Below are positions 27,991 through 37,898 of a stretch of 64,000 nt of DNA, one piece after another. This stretch comes from Pseudochryseolinea flava (GTDB lineage Bacteria; Bacteroidota; Bacteroidia; Cytophagales; Cyclobacteriaceae): NCBI RefSeq assembly GCF_003286915.1, contig NZ_QMFY01000001.1, positions 310,001 to 374,000 of the forward strand, in the 5' to 3' direction. Position 1 is the stretch's first letter; each line of letters begins with the position of its first letter. The translations under genes and the position numbers were made by a program. The notes below the pieces were generated by a model. It worked only from the letters and a program-made list of their open reading frames with translations, searched no databases and was not told where the DNA came from.

Positions 27991-29187
27991 ATGAAACGAA
28001 TTCTCCTTTTCGTCCTACTTTCGCTACCTGCCTTGTCAGGCGCGGCACAAATCAAGCTTTCACCCACTGCCAGAATTTCAGCCATCACCTGCGGGCCCGG
28101 CCAAGAAGAACTTTATTCTGCGTTTGGACATAGTGCATTCCGTGTTTACGACTCTACACAACGCCTTGATGTCGTCTTCAATTATGGCATGTTTGATTTC
28201 GATCAACCACATTTCTATCTCAACTTCACCCGCGGATACCTCTACTACCATGTTGCGGCTTACGACTATCGCGATTTCCAATACAACTATTTAGCGCGTC
28301 AACGATTCATTCACGAACAAGTATTGAATTTTACACCAGAACAAAATCAGCGTGTGTTCGACTACCTGGTGGATAACGTTCAACCTGGAAACGAATCTTA
28401 TCGATACGACTATTTCTACAACAACTGCGCTACCAAACTACGTGATGTTCTTATCGCGGTATTGGGTGAAGAAATTGAATTTGATTATAGCCACATTAAA
28501 ACACAGTACTCTATACGTGATCTCACCGACCTCTACATTGAAAAACAACAACCCTGGGGCGATTTAGGAATAGACATTTGCTTGGGACTACCGATGGATA
28601 AAATCGCTACACCATTCGAGTACATGTTTCTACCCGACTACATTGAATCATGCTTCGATCATGCTACGCTGTCGCGAAACGGCGAACGCGTACCGCTGGT
28701 GAAAAGAAAAGTTGATGACACAACTTTGATCAGAAGCGAATGGGAACCTGAGCAATCGTCGCTATACATTCATCCACTCACGGCAATGATCGTTTTCATG
28801 ATGGTGTGCATCGCGCTTTCAATTTTTGAAATTAAACGAAATAAGCTCACAAACTGGCTCGACATCATCTTGCTCGTCATCACGGGATTGATCGGCCTTC
28901 TATTAACGATTCTTTGGTTCTTTACCGACCACGCTGCTGCTGCTAAAAATTTCAATCTCTTATGGGCATTTCCTTTAAATGCAGTTGCTGCCATGTTTGT
29001 AAGAAGAAGTTTCAACTGGCTAAAGTTTTACTTCCTCTTCATTGCTGTGATCGCGATGGCCGCTGTTGTTTTCTATAAACTGCTACCGCAAGAAATACAC
29101 TATGTTTTAATTCCGCTGATGATTGGAATCAGCGTGAGAGGATTCACACAGTATTGGATCAGAAATAAGAATGCAATTAAAGGATAG
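27991..29187 (+). CDS. DUF4105 (Lnb-like) membrane protein with signal peptide
   Basis: 398 residues from the ATG at 27991, which starts a signal peptide (MKRILLFVLLSLPALSGAAQ); an ATG at 27979 adds four residues. The N-terminal two-thirds is the DUF4105 domain: GHSAFRVYDS with a conserved His, FNYGMFDFDQPHFYLNF, and YNNCATKLRDVL with a conserved Cys. Four or five helices follow from about residue 255. DUF4105 members include Lnb lipoprotein N-acyltransferases. The His-then-Cys order suggests a permuted papain-like fold, which is inference. It ends 11 bp inside the convergent histidine kinase gene. Confidence 0.85.
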   Translation: MKRILLFVLLSLPALSGAAQIKLSPTARISAITCGPGQEELYSAFGHSAFRVYDSTQRLDVVFNYGMFDFDQPHFYLNFTRGYLYYHVAAYDYRDFQYNYLARQRFIHEQVLNFTPEQNQRVFDYLVDNVQPGNESYRYDYFYNNCATKLRDVLIAVLGEEIEFDYSHIKTQYSIRDLTDLYIEKQQPWGDLGIDICLGLPMDKIATPFEYMFLPDYIESCFDHATLSRNGERVPLVKRKVDDTTLIRSEWEPEQSSLYIHPLTAMIVFMMVCIALSIFEIKRNKLTNWLDIILLVITGLIGLLLTILWFFTDHAAAAKNFNLLWAFPLNAVAAMFVRRSFNWLKFYFLFIAVIAMAAVVFYKLLPQEIHYVLIPLMIGISVRGFTQYWIRNKNAIKG

Positions 29188-30529
29188 TTGCATTCTCCTT
29201 TTGTTGCACAGGAATATCAGATGTGCGTGATGGGAGCGCTAATTTGAAAGACGTACCAGTTCCAACTTTCGAGAACACCGTTATTTTTCCGCTCAACTTT
29301 TCAACCGTTTCCTTTACAATGTAAAGTCCTAAACCGGAGCCCTTGGATTGGTTTGTGCCTCTGAAAAACATATTGAATATCTTAGGCAATAGATCCTCTT
29401 CAATACCCTGCCCGTTGTCAGCCACCGTTATGTTAAGCATATCGTCTGCAAAACTCGCATCGATGCGAATCCAAGGATCTCTAATGTCAAGGCGATGATA
29501 GCGAATGGAATTAGAAATGATATTGTTTAGAATGACCATCAGCCGCACGCGATCAACTTCAACCTGATGATCAAACTTAAAATTCTTTTCAAAGCGAATA
29601 CGATCAGCGCCTTTAATGAAAGTAAAATTCTGGAGAGCATCTTCAATCAACAGCGCTACGTCGACCGGCTCAAGCTTAACTCCCATTTCAGAATTTCTTG
29701 CATAGTCGATAATGTCGAGCAAGAAACCATCGAGTTTTTGTGCACGCTCTTTCAGTAGCTGAAAGTATTCTAAGATGTGTTGATCTTGGACTTCACTCAT
29801 CGCCGCGTTTATCACGCCCTTTATGTCCATCACAGGGATCTTCAAATCATGCGATGCACTATAGAAGAATCGATCCAGTTCGCGATTTACTTTTTCAAGA
29901 TCATTATTCTTTTCTTGCACCTCCTCGGCCAACGCCATCAATTTAACTTCCGATTGCTCATTCATGTTCACCATGAATACAATGAAAAACACCAACACAG
30001 CAATACTGGAAACGAAATTGATGATGAAGGAACGCTGAATATCAACCGCCGCAAAATCTGCCGTACCAAATGCATCGAAGTCTGTTGCGAAAAGCATAAT
30101 GGTAAGTACAATGGAAAGCCCAATGAAAAAGAAGCGATAGAAGTTCTCATCAATTTCGAAGACAACCGCGGCTAATCCAACCCAAGAAAAGTAATATAAA
30201 TAAATACCAAGCTCATGATTCGCCAACGAAGAGTAAACGAAAAAGAAAAGATTTAAAAACGACAGCAATACTATTCGTGCGAGTTTATGACGTCCGCTTT
30301 CATTAATAACATAGCAAATGAAAATGGACACAGCCATGATAAAATCCATCATGGGCATAAAGCGTTGTCCGTCGATGAGGTCCTCTACGGCATGCAGCAC
30401 GCCGACCACAGCGCCAAACAACGCAAACTGAGACAATAAGATGACACGCTTGTACTTGCGCAATCCTTCCTGATCGCCAGAAAACTGTCGGCTATATCTC
30501 GACCAATTTTTAGGAAGAAGGATATTCAT
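29177..30529 (-). CDS. Membrane histidine kinase (7TM-like sensor)
   Basis: 450 residues. The first 190 residues contain about six helices forming a membrane sensor with no recognised ligand domain. A coiled-coil (about 195-225) precedes the HisKA box FFYSASHDLKIPVMDIKGV with the phospho-His. Then come the N box NNIISNSIRYHRLDI, the G1 DNGQGIEED, the F box FNMFFRGTNQSKGSGLGLYIV and the G2 region. All catalytic motifs look intact. No response regulator is adjacent. It overlaps DUF4105 by 11 bp at the 3' ends. Confidence 0.92.
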   Translation of the reverse strand: MNILLPKNWSRYSRQFSGDQEGLRKYKRVILLSQFALFGAVVGVLHAVEDLIDGQRFMPMMDFIMAVSIFICYVINESGRHKLARIVLLSFLNLFFFVYSSLANHELGIYLYYFSWVGLAAVVFEIDENFYRFFFIGLSIVLTIMLFATDFDAFGTADFAAVDIQRSFIINFVSSIAVLVFFIVFMVNMNEQSEVKLMALAEEVQEKNNDLEKVNRELDRFFYSASHDLKIPVMDIKGVINAAMSEVQDQHILEYFQLLKERAQKLDGFLLDIIDYARNSEMGVKLEPVDVALLIEDALQNFTFIKGADRIRFEKNFKFDHQVEVDRVRLMVILNNIISNSIRYHRLDIRDPWIRIDASFADDMLNITVADNGQGIEEDLLPKIFNMFFRGTNQSKGSGLGLYIVKETVEKLSGKITVFSKVGTGTSFKLALPSRTSDIPVQQKENATIL

Positions 30530-30582
30530 AACGAGTGAAATTTAAAACAACGCGATAAAACACACGGCCAATACCGTTGCCA

Positions 30583-31980
30583 TTACATATGGATCGGCCT
30601 ATTTTCTGTAGCTGCCAAACAAGCTTCCTTCACTGCTTCCATGTACGTTGGATGCGCATGTGACATTCTTGACACATCCTCAGCAGAAGCGCGGAACTCC
30701 ATTGCCGTTACCCCCGCCGCGATCATGTCGGCTGCGCGTGCTCCAATAATGTGAATACCCAATATTTCGTCAGTCTGTTTGTCCGCCAAGATCTTTACAA
30801 GACCATCAGTGTCCATACTCGCGCGAGCACGACCCAAAGCTTTATACGGGAAACTACCAACTTTGTATGCTTTACCGGATTCTTTCAACTGCTCTTCAGT
30901 GTATCCTACACTTGCTACTTCCGGCCAAGTATACACAACACCCGGTATCAAATGATAATTCACATGTGGCTTCTGACCAGCGAGCGTTTCTGCAACGTAT
31001 ACGCCTTCCTCCTCAGCTTTGTGTGCAAGCATTGCGCCACGCACTACATCGCCAATGGCATAAACATTATCAACCTTCGTCTTCAAGTGATCATCTACCG
31101 GAATTTGTCCTTTCACGGTTTCTATCCCGATTTTATCTAAGCCAAGTCCATCTGTGTAGGGCTTTCTTCCGATACTCACTAAGCAATAATCACCTTTCAA
31201 TTCAACAGGTGCGCCACCGTTCTTAGGCTCTGCCTTTACGGTTACTTCGCTACCTTTATTTTCGACCGCAGTTACTTTGTGACCAAGGAACAAATCCATC
31301 TTTAATTTCTTGGCAATCTTTTGAAGCTCTTTCCCGAGGGTTGCATCCATCGTAGGAATAAGGTTATCCAAGAATTCTACAACCGTAACTTTTGTACCGA
31401 TGCGCGCATAAACCGAACCTAACTCCATCCCAATTACACCACCTCCAATAACAATGAGGTGTTTCGGAATTTCTTTAAGCTCGAGCGCTTCAGTGCTCGA
31501 AATAATTCTCTTCTTATCGAATGCTGCAAATGGAAGTGGCGTCGGCTTGGATCCTGTCGCAATAATCACTTTCTCCGTCGTAATCGTCGACTCCTTACCA
31601 TCTTTTGTTATTTTGATCGTGTTCTTATCCACAAAAGACCCGACACCTTTTAAAACGTCGATCTTATTTTTTTTCATCAGGAATGCGATACCGTCGACGT
31701 TTGCTTTCACCACATCACCTTTTCTTTTGATCATCTGACCAAGGTTAACTTTCGGTGCTGGAATTTCGATACCGTGTTCCTTAAAGTGTTCTTGCGCATT
31801 GATAAAATGCTCCGAAGAATCAAGCAGTGCTTTAGAAGGAATACAACCTACGTTAAGACACGTACCACCGAGTGTATCGTACTTCTCAATAATTGCTGTT
31901 TTAAAACCAAGTTGCGCGCAACGAATCGCTGCAACATATCCACCTGGGCCGGAGCCAATAACTGTTACATTGTATTGCAT
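30583..31980 (-). CDS. lpdA: Dihydrolipoyl dehydrogenase (E3)
   Basis: Flavoprotein that reoxidises dihydrolipoamide using NAD+ in 2-oxo acid dehydrogenase complexes. The 465-residue product starts with the FAD motif VIGSGPGGYVAAIRCAQLG. The redox disulfide is in GGTCLNVGCIPSK (two Cys separated by 4 residues). The NAD motif is VIGGGVIGMELGSVYARIG and the C-terminal dimer part ends in HAHPTYMEAVKEA with the catalytic His. It is downstream of odhB and sucA on the same strand, separated by about 150 bp. Confidence 0.97.
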   Translation of the reverse strand: MQYNVTVIGSGPGGYVAAIRCAQLGFKTAIIEKYDTLGGTCLNVGCIPSKALLDSSEHFINAQEHFKEHGIEIPAPKVNLGQMIKRKGDVVKANVDGIAFLMKKNKIDVLKGVGSFVDKNTIKITKDGKESTITTEKVIIATGSKPTPLPFAAFDKKRIISSTEALELKEIPKHLIVIGGGVIGMELGSVYARIGTKVTVVEFLDNLIPTMDATLGKELQKIAKKLKMDLFLGHKVTAVENKGSEVTVKAEPKNGGAPVELKGDYCLVSIGRKPYTDGLGLDKIGIETVKGQIPVDDHLKTKVDNVYAIGDVVRGAMLAHKAEEEGVYVAETLAGQKPHVNYHLIPGVVYTWPEVASVGYTEEQLKESGKAYKVGSFPYKALGRARASMDTDGLVKILADKQTDEILGIHIIGARAADMIAAGVTAMEFRASAEDVSRMSHAHPTYMEAVKEACLAATENRPIHM

Positions 31981-32074
31981 AATGATTTCTATTCAAGGTT
32001 GAGGTATCATGATTCACTTGAGACACCGGCACCGGTACGATGATTATTTTAAAAGATAAACGCCTGATTATACA

Positions 32075-32114
32075 AACAACACCCAGTCAGCATTTGTCGC
32101 GAAAGGGTGTTGTT
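32075..32114 (-). terminator. Strong hairpin between odhB and lpdA
   Basis: Ten-base stem AACAACACCC (32075-32084) with GGGTGTTGTT (32105-32114) and a 20-base loop. No T tract follows, so it may attenuate or stabilise RNA rather than terminate it. Confidence 0.5.
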
Positions 32115-32127
32115 ATAAATGTTCTAA

Positions 32128-33657
32128 CTAAACGCCAAGAATTAATCTTCCTGGATCTTCCAACAGTTCCTTTACGCGAACAAGGAAACTTACAGACTCT
32201 CTTCCATCGATAATTCTATGATCATATGAAAGCGCCACGTACATGATTGGCCTTACCACCACTTGTCCATCTTTCACTACGGCACGTTCTACGATATTGT
32301 GCATACCGAGGATAGCCGACTGTGGAGGATTAATGATTGGTGTCGAAAGCATTGACCCGAATACACCACCGTTGGTGATCGAGAATGTTCCGCCTGTCAT
32401 TTCTTCGATAGAAAGTTTTCCATCTCGACCCTTTCCTGCCAAACGAATTACTTCACCTTCAATTTGTGCGAAGTTCAATTGATCCGCATTACGAATCACT
32501 GGAACAACAAGTCCTCGTGGTGTTGATACGGCAATTGAAATATCACAGTAGTCGCGATAGATTACTTCATCTTTATCGATAGAAGCATTTACGGCTGGAA
32601 ACTCTTTCAATGCCACACAAACTGCTTTCGTGAAGAACGACATGAAGCCAAGGCCAACACCGTACTTCTCTTTGAATTTATCTTTGTATTTCGAACGAAG
32701 ATCCATCACGGGCTTCATGTCAACTTCGTTAAAAGTTGTCAGCATGGCCGTTTCATTCTTCACTGACACAAGACGTTTTGCAATCGTCTTACGGAGTGAT
32801 GTCATTTTTTCTCTCTTCTCTGTACGGCTTCCAGCGCCTGCAATGACAGGAGGGCCTGATGCCGCAGGTTTTGCCTCTGCAGGTTTAGTTGTTGGCGCTG
32901 ATTGTGCCTTCTGCGCATCTTCTTTCGTGATACGTCCGCCGACACCTGATCCCTGTACCTGATTTGCTGCGATACCTTTCTCGTCGAGAATTTTTGCTGC
33001 GGCTGGCGAAGGATGTCCTGCTGCATACGTTTTATCTTCAGAAGCCGTTGCTGCCGTTGCAGATTGCGCTGCTTGCTTTGTAGAGGTTGCTGGCGCGCCT
33101 TCGGCGATTTCAATTTTGCAAATCAATCCACCAATTGGAAGGGTTTCCTTTTCCTTTGCTACAATCCGCAATATTCCTGTTGCTTCAGCGGGCAGTTCAA
33201 AGGTTGCTTTATCAGATTCAACTTCAGCAATGATGTCGTCTGTTTTCACAAAGTCACCATCCTTTTTCAACCACGTTGAAATGGTTACTTCGGTGATCGA
33301 CTCACCGACAGCTGGCACTTTCATTTCTTTAACACCACCCGTTGCTTTCGGTGCTGATGTTGGCGCGGCTTCCGCTTTTGCCGGAGTAGCTGTGGGCGCA
33401 GATGATGCTGCTTGCGCGGCTTTTCCTTCCGCGATTTCGCAGATGACTTCACCAATTGGAACTGTGTCGCCTTGTTGTTTTAAGATTTTCAACACACCGT
33501 CGCTCTGCGCGGTTAGTTCAAATGTTGCTTTATCGGATTCAAGCTCTGCAATTACTTCATCGAGCTTAACGGTATCGCCATCTTTCTTTAGCCAGTTTGC
33601 AATAGTGACTTCTGAAATTGATTCACCTACTGCTGGGACTTTTACTTGTAATGCCAT
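32128..33657 (-). CDS. odhB: 2-oxoglutarate dehydrogenase E2 (dihydrolipoyl succinyltransferase) with two lipoyl domains
   Basis: 509-residue core enzyme of the oxoglutarate dehydrogenase complex. Two lipoyl domains are seen with lipoyl-lysines in [11 protein letters not shown] (Lys43) and [11 protein letters not shown] (Lys150), separated by Ala/Pro-rich linkers. An E3-binding domain (about 213-249, [16 protein letters not shown]) follows. The acyltransferase domain ends in [11 protein letters not shown] with catalytic His and Asp. Most bacterial SucB enzymes have one lipoyl domain, so two is the notable point. The neighbour sucA and lpdA fix its role in the TCA cycle. Confidence 0.95.
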   Translation of the reverse strand: MALQVKVPAVGESISEVTIANWLKKDGDTVKLDEVIAELESDKATFELTAQSDGVLKILKQQGDTVPIGEVICEIAEGKAAQAASSAPTATPAKAEAAPTSAPKATGGVKEMKVPAVGESITEVTISTWLKKDGDFVKTDDIIAEVESDKATFELPAEATGILRIVAKEKETLPIGGLICKIEIAEGAPATSTKQAAQSATAATASEDKTYAAGHPSPAAAKILDEKGIAANQVQGSGVGGRITKEDAQKAQSAPTTKPAEAKPAASGPPVIAGAGSRTEKREKMTSLRKTIAKRLVSVKNETAMLTTFNEVDMKPVMDLRSKYKDKFKEKYGVGLGFMSFFTKAVCVALKEFPAVNASIDKDEVIYRDYCDISIAVSTPRGLVVPVIRNADQLNFAQIEGEVIRLAGKGRDGKLSIEEMTGGTFSITNGGVFGSMLSTPIINPPQSAILGMHNIVERAVVKDGQVVVRPIMYVALSYDHRIIDGRESVSFLVRVKELLEDPGRLILGV

Positions 33658-33697
33658 TTATCTTAAATGTTTACGATGTATGGATTGTTATTTAGCA

Positions 33698-33729
33698 ACA
33701 AGGGTCTATTTCAACAAACAGACCCTTGT
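33698..33729 (-). terminator. Hairpin between sucA and odhB
   Basis: Stem ACAAGGGTCT (33698-33707) with AGACCCTTGT (33720-33729), loop of 12. There is no clear U tract; it is a stable RNA structure in the sucA-odhB spacer of unknown effect. Confidence 0.45.
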
Positions 33730-33742
33730 GTTTCTATTCTGT

Positions 33743-36475
33743 TTAGATTTCGAACGCCTGATTTACGATCTTCTCTTGTTCCACTTTGTGAATCTTAGAG
33801 AACCCGGTAGCCGGTGAAGCACTCGCTTTACGCGATACATATTCGATATCAACTTTCGGCATCATGCGCACGATATATGATTGCGCACCCATGTTTGCGG
33901 GCTCTTCCTGTGCCCAGACAATTTTAGCGTCTTTGTATTTTTTCAAAACAGCTTTCAACTGCTTCTCTGGGAATGGCGCAAGTTGCTCGAGACGAACAAT
34001 AGCCGTGTCTTTATTCTTGCGTTTCTGTTGCGCTTCTAGAAGGTCGTAGTAAATTTTACCACTACATAAAATCACGCGCTTCACTTCTTTCGCAATAACA
34101 CTGTTGTCATCCAATACTTCTGTGAAGGCTCCGGATGTAAAATCTTTTAAAGGAGAAATTACAGCAGGATGACGTAGCAATGACTTTGGCGAGAACACAA
34201 CACATGGCTTTCGGAACGACCATGTAACCTGCCTTCTCAATAAATGGAAGAAGTTCGCTGGTGTCGTCGGGTTAGCGACGATCATGTTGTACTCTGCAGC
34301 TTGTTGCAAAAATCTTTCAGGACGGCAACTTGAGTGCTCAGGACCCTGGCCTTCATAACCATGCGGAAGTAACATCACCAAACCATTCATGCGCTGCCAT
34401 TTTGATTCAGCACTTGAAATAAACTGGTCGATCATGACTTGCGCGCCATTCACGAAGTCCCCGAACTGCGCTTCCCATAATACAAGAGCACTCGGTGATG
34501 ACATCGCATAGCCGTATTCAAAACCTAACACACCGAATTCTGATAGCAGTGAGTTGTAGATGTGGAACTTCGCTTGGCTCTTATCAAGGTTATTCAGTCC
34601 ACAATATGGATCGTTCGTGTTTGCATCGAAGAAATAAGCATGACGATGGGAGAATGTACCACGCTTCACGTCCTGGCCAGACATACGAACTGGTGTCTTC
34701 TCTAATAAAAGCGATCCGTATGCTAGCAATTCCGCTTCCGCCCATCCGAGCGTTTTCTCTTCAAAGAACGCTGTCGTTCTATCCTTGATTAACTTCTCAA
34801 TCTGTTTGAGCGGCTTAAATCCTTCCGGAATGTTTGTTAACGCCTTGCCTACTTTTTCAATAACGCTCTCTTTGATACCGGTATCAGGCGACTTATCAAA
34901 ATCATCAGGCTTTGCCCAACGCATCTGCTCCCATTCCGCTTCGATCTTCTGCGGCTTATAGGGAAGAGGCTTCTGCTTCACTTCGTTGAGGCGATCTTGA
35001 AGTTGATTTCTAAAATTCTTATCAAGTTCATCTGCTAAAGCTGCATCAACTTCACCACGCTCAACGAGTTTCTTTACATAGATCTCGCGTGGGTTCGGGT
35101 GCTTCGCGATAATGTTATACAATTTCGGTTGCGTGAACTTCGGCTCATCACTTTCATTGTGACCGTGACGACGATAGCAAAGCAAATCGATGAATATATC
35201 TTTTCCGTATTTAATTCGATACTCGACAGCAAGGTTCGCCGCGAAACTTACTGCTTCTGCATCGTCGCCATTGACGTGAAGCACTGGTGCATCAACAATC
35301 TTCGCGATGTCCGTACAATAAATACTAGTACGTGCATCATCATAATCTGTGGTGAAACCAACTTGGTTGTTGATCACAAAATGTATCGTGCCCCCAGTCG
35401 TATAGCCTGGAAGTCCGGACATCTGCACCACTTCGTATACAATACCTTGCCCAGCAACCGCTGCATCACCGTGAATGAGGATTGCCATTCCTTTAGAAAG
35501 CTCTCCTTTATATTCATCGTCAATTTGACCACGCGTATATCCCAATACCAATGGATCGACGGCCTCTAAGTGCGAAGGGTTTGGCGTGAGCTTCACATAA
35601 ATCTTCTTACCAGATGGTGTATTGATATGACTTGAATATCCCAAGTGATATTTCACGTCGCCGTCACCCATCGTTTGCTCGGGACTTACATTACCTTCAA
35701 ACTCAGTGAAAATCTGTTCGTATGTTTTCCCTAGAATATTGGTCAACACGTTCAAGCGACCGCGGTGCGCCATCCCGATAACCACTTCTTTTACGTCCAG
35801 CTCTGCCGACTTATTAATGATTGTTTGCAGCGCAGGAATCGTATTCTCGCCGCCTTCAAGCGAGAATCTTTTCTGACCGAGGAATTTAGTATGAAGGAAG
35901 TTTTCGAATACTACCGCTTCGTTAAGCTTACCCAGAATACGCTTTTTCTCGTCTTGACTTGGGTTATAGGTGTAGTATTCCTTTTCAATTTTCTGATAAA
36001 GCCATGCGCGGATGTCGTCGTTACGAATGAAGTTGTGCTCAAAGCCGATTGGGCCAAGGTAAACCGCATTCAATTTCTCGATGATTTTGCGCAAGGTTGA
36101 TTTTGGCATCCCTATTTCTGCAGCTACGTCAAATTCGGTGTCGAGATCGGCATCTGTAAGTCCGACGCTCTTATGATCGAGATTAACGTTGTGATTCCTG
36201 CGTTCGCGCACTGGATTCGTGCGTGATTTCAGGTGGCCAAACGAGCGGTATTGGAAAATAAGGTTTCTGACCTGCGTTTCTTTGATAGAAAGGGAGTCCG
36301 AAACTGTGGCGGTGGCGCCATTTCCGTTTTCGCCGTAACGTTGTTGGGAGAAGTCGTACCCTTCGAAGAACTTCTGCCAGGTAGCATCAACAGAGGTCGG
36401 ATCTTGTTTGTAATTTTGGTACATCTGATCGAGGTATCCGACGTCCGCATTCGATATATATGAATATTTATCCAT
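33743..36475 (-). CDS. sucA: 2-oxoglutarate dehydrogenase E1 component
   Basis: Thiamin-diphosphate enzyme that decarboxylates 2-oxoglutarate and succinylates the E2 lipoyl group. The ATG at 36475 gives 910 residues and begins MDKYSYISNADVGYLDQMY, the short E1o N-terminal segment. A longer open frame upstream to 36613 lacks homology-like features and crosses the promoter. Characteristic stretches are IGMAHRGRLNVL, IHGDAAVAGQGIVYEVVQMS (ThDP/Mg), YRRHGHNESDEPKFTQP, and MLLPHGYEGQGPEHSS. A promoter element is 20 bp ahead. sucA, odhB and lpdA form the complete complex in order. Confidence 0.97.
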   Translation of the reverse strand: MDKYSYISNADVGYLDQMYQNYKQDPTSVDATWQKFFEGYDFSQQRYGENGNGATATVSDSLSIKETQVRNLIFQYRSFGHLKSRTNPVRERRNHNVNLDHKSVGLTDADLDTEFDVAAEIGMPKSTLRKIIEKLNAVYLGPIGFEHNFIRNDDIRAWLYQKIEKEYYTYNPSQDEKKRILGKLNEAVVFENFLHTKFLGQKRFSLEGGENTIPALQTIINKSAELDVKEVVIGMAHRGRLNVLTNILGKTYEQIFTEFEGNVSPEQTMGDGDVKYHLGYSSHINTPSGKKIYVKLTPNPSHLEAVDPLVLGYTRGQIDDEYKGELSKGMAILIHGDAAVAGQGIVYEVVQMSGLPGYTTGGTIHFVINNQVGFTTDYDDARTSIYCTDIAKIVDAPVLHVNGDDAEAVSFAANLAVEYRIKYGKDIFIDLLCYRRHGHNESDEPKFTQPKLYNIIAKHPNPREIYVKKLVERGEVDAALADELDKNFRNQLQDRLNEVKQKPLPYKPQKIEAEWEQMRWAKPDDFDKSPDTGIKESVIEKVGKALTNIPEGFKPLKQIEKLIKDRTTAFFEEKTLGWAEAELLAYGSLLLEKTPVRMSGQDVKRGTFSHRHAYFFDANTNDPYCGLNNLDKSQAKFHIYNSLLSEFGVLGFEYGYAMSSPSALVLWEAQFGDFVNGAQVMIDQFISSAESKWQRMNGLVMLLPHGYEGQGPEHSSCRPERFLQQAAEYNMIVANPTTPANFFHLLRRQVTWSFRKPCVVFSPKSLLRHPAVISPLKDFTSGAFTEVLDDNSVIAKEVKRVILCSGKIYYDLLEAQQKRKNKDTAIVRLEQLAPFPEKQLKAVLKKYKDAKIVWAQEEPANMGAQSYIVRMMPKVDIEYVSRKASASPATGFSKIHKVEQEKIVNQAFEI

Positions 36476-36495
36476 GTTTTTATTTTGAAAGCCAA

Positions 36496-36503
36496 CAAAT
36501 GTA
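36496..36503 (-). promoter_or_regulatory. Putative -7 element of sucA
   Basis: Minus strand TACATTTG, an exact TAnnTTTG, about 20 bp before the sucA ATG. The expected RNA start is near 36490. Confidence 0.55.
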
Positions 36504-36591
36504 TAACGCGGAAATAACTTTAAAAAATTGCATAAACGAGTATACAAATACTCTTTCTGAAGAAGTTTTTTAGGTTTCTTAACGGAGTTGA

Positions 36592-36621
36592 TTGCCAGGA
36601 TTTCAAAATCCACTATCTTTG
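36592..36621 (+). promoter_or_regulatory. Promoter of the rpsP operon
   Basis: TTG at 36592-36594, 19 bp, then TATCTTTG at 36614-36621: full Bacteroidota consensus. The leader to rpsP is about 40 nt. Confidence 0.75.
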
Positions 36622-36668
36622 CGTCCTTTAAAAATTAGGACGAGTTCCAACATTTTAACAATTAACAA

Positions 36669-37208
36669 ATGGTTAAGATTAGATTGGCCCGCAGAGGCCG
36701 CGCAAAACTGGCGTTATTCGATGTAGTCGTAGCAGATGCCAGAGCACCACGTGATGGTCGCTTCATTGAAAAACTTGGTACGTACAATCCGTTGACAAAC
36801 CCTGCAACGATCAACATTAAAGATGATCGCGCTTTCCATTGGGTAATGAACGGTGCGCAACCTACCGACACTGTAAAAGCTATGCTTTCCCTACGTGGTA
36901 TCCTTTTGAAAAAACACCTTCAAATCGGTGTTAACAAAGGTGCAATCACACAAGAAGCTGCCGACAAGAAACTCAACGAGTGGATTCAGGCTAAGGAAGC
37001 AAAATCTCAGTCTAAAGTTGAAAAACTTACTCAGTCTAAACAGGCTGAAGCTAAGGCTCGCAGAGAAGCTGAGACTAAAATCAAAGAAGCTCGCGCTGAA
37101 GCTATTCGTAAGAAAGCTGAAGTTGCTGCTCAAGCCGCTGCTGCTGCTCCTGCTGCTGCAGAAGGTGAAGCTGAAGCTCCTGCCACTGAAGGCGAAGCAC
37201 AAGCTTAA
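36669..37208 (+). CDS. rpsP: 30S ribosomal protein S16 with long Ala/Glu/Lys tail
   Basis: Ribosomal protein of 179 residues; the core (VKIRLARRGRAKLALFDVVVADARAPRDGRFIEKLGTYNP) covers about the first 80. Residues 85-179 form a Lys/Glu/Ala-rich tail, ending in repeated APA/EGEA units. Such tails occur in Bacteroidota S16, but E. coli S16 has only 82 residues. It starts the rpsP-rimM-trmD-rplS block. A rho-independent hairpin lies just after the gene. The start MVKIRLAR is fixed by the conserved N-terminus. Confidence 0.96.
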   Translation: MVKIRLARRGRAKLALFDVVVADARAPRDGRFIEKLGTYNPLTNPATINIKDDRAFHWVMNGAQPTDTVKAMLSLRGILLKKHLQIGVNKGAITQEAADKKLNEWIQAKEAKSQSKVEKLTQSKQAEAKARREAETKIKEARAEAIRKKAEVAAQAAAAAPAAAEGEAEAPATEGEAQA

Positions 37209-37230
37209 TTCGAACAACGATTATTCGAAA

Positions 37231-37260
37231 TGCCAATGCGAAAGCGTTGGCATTTTTTTT
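37231..37260 (+). terminator. Intrinsic terminator or attenuator after rpsP
   Basis: Stem TGCCAATGC (37231-37239) with GCGTTGGCA (37244-37252), a 4-base loop, and a run of eight T. It lies within the block before rimM, so it may cause partial readthrough rather than full stop. Confidence 0.85.
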
Positions 37261-37315
37261 AATACGCACGCCAACTTATGCTCAGGTATCGAAGCAATTC
37301 ATTGTCGTTAAAAGA

Positions 37316-37831
37316 ATGGACATTAATTCAAGCTATAAAGTAGGATACGTCCTCAAGCCCCATGGCCTTAAAGGCGAAGTAACCATTTCGCTAGAAGATG
37401 ACGCGCCAGATTTCTCAGCAATCGAATCCGTCTTCCTCGAAAAGGATAATCGTCTGGTTCCTTATTTTATCGAGTCGATTTCTATTCGCGATGCTAAAGC
37501 CTTTGTGAAATTTGAAGAAGTAGACACCATGGATGCAGCGCAAGCTATTTCCAAACGCGCACTTTATCTTCCCAAATCATCGCGACCAAAATCTGGTCGT
37601 GGCGAATTCTACGACGACGAAATCCTAGGCTTCGATGTTGACGATGACGCTGCAGGAAATCTCGGAAAAGTTACGACTGTGGTCGACGCCGGCGCAAACA
37701 AACTACTGGTTGTCGTTGACGCCAACGCAAAAGAAGTATTGATCCCCGTGAACGGCCCTTTCATTACCAGCATCAACAAGACTAAAAAGAAAATAGCAGT
37801 TAGTCTTCCCGACGGTTTTTTGGATATTTGA
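37316..37831 (+). CDS. rimM: 16S rRNA processing protein RimM
   Basis: Ribosome assembly factor of 171 residues that binds S19 in the 30S head. The ATG at 37316 is chosen because a longer open frame upstream crosses the rpsP terminator. Features: YKVGYVLKPHGLKGEVTISLE, then the barrel segment, and the C-terminal PRC-barrel part with FYDDEILGF and LIPVNGPFI. It stands 107 bp after rpsP and 67 bp before trmD. Confidence 0.94.
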   Translation: MDINSSYKVGYVLKPHGLKGEVTISLEDDAPDFSAIESVFLEKDNRLVPYFIESISIRDAKAFVKFEEVDTMDAAQAISKRALYLPKSSRPKSGRGEFYDDEILGFDVDDDAAGNLGKVTTVVDAGANKLLVVVDANAKEVLIPVNGPFITSINKTKKKIAVSLPDGFLDI

Positions 37832-37898
37832 CCTATTCCCAAAAAGCTACACGCACACAGCCCACGCGAGCAAACATTAAGATTGAGACCACGCTATC

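Noticed and set aside
33116-33817. Long plus-strand open frame opposite odhB
   Set aside because: It is antisense to the conserved odhB lipoyl region and composed of mirrored Ala/Ser-rich codons; no independent support.
35099-35569. Open frame opposite sucA
   Set aside because: Shadow of conserved sucA codons; no motif.
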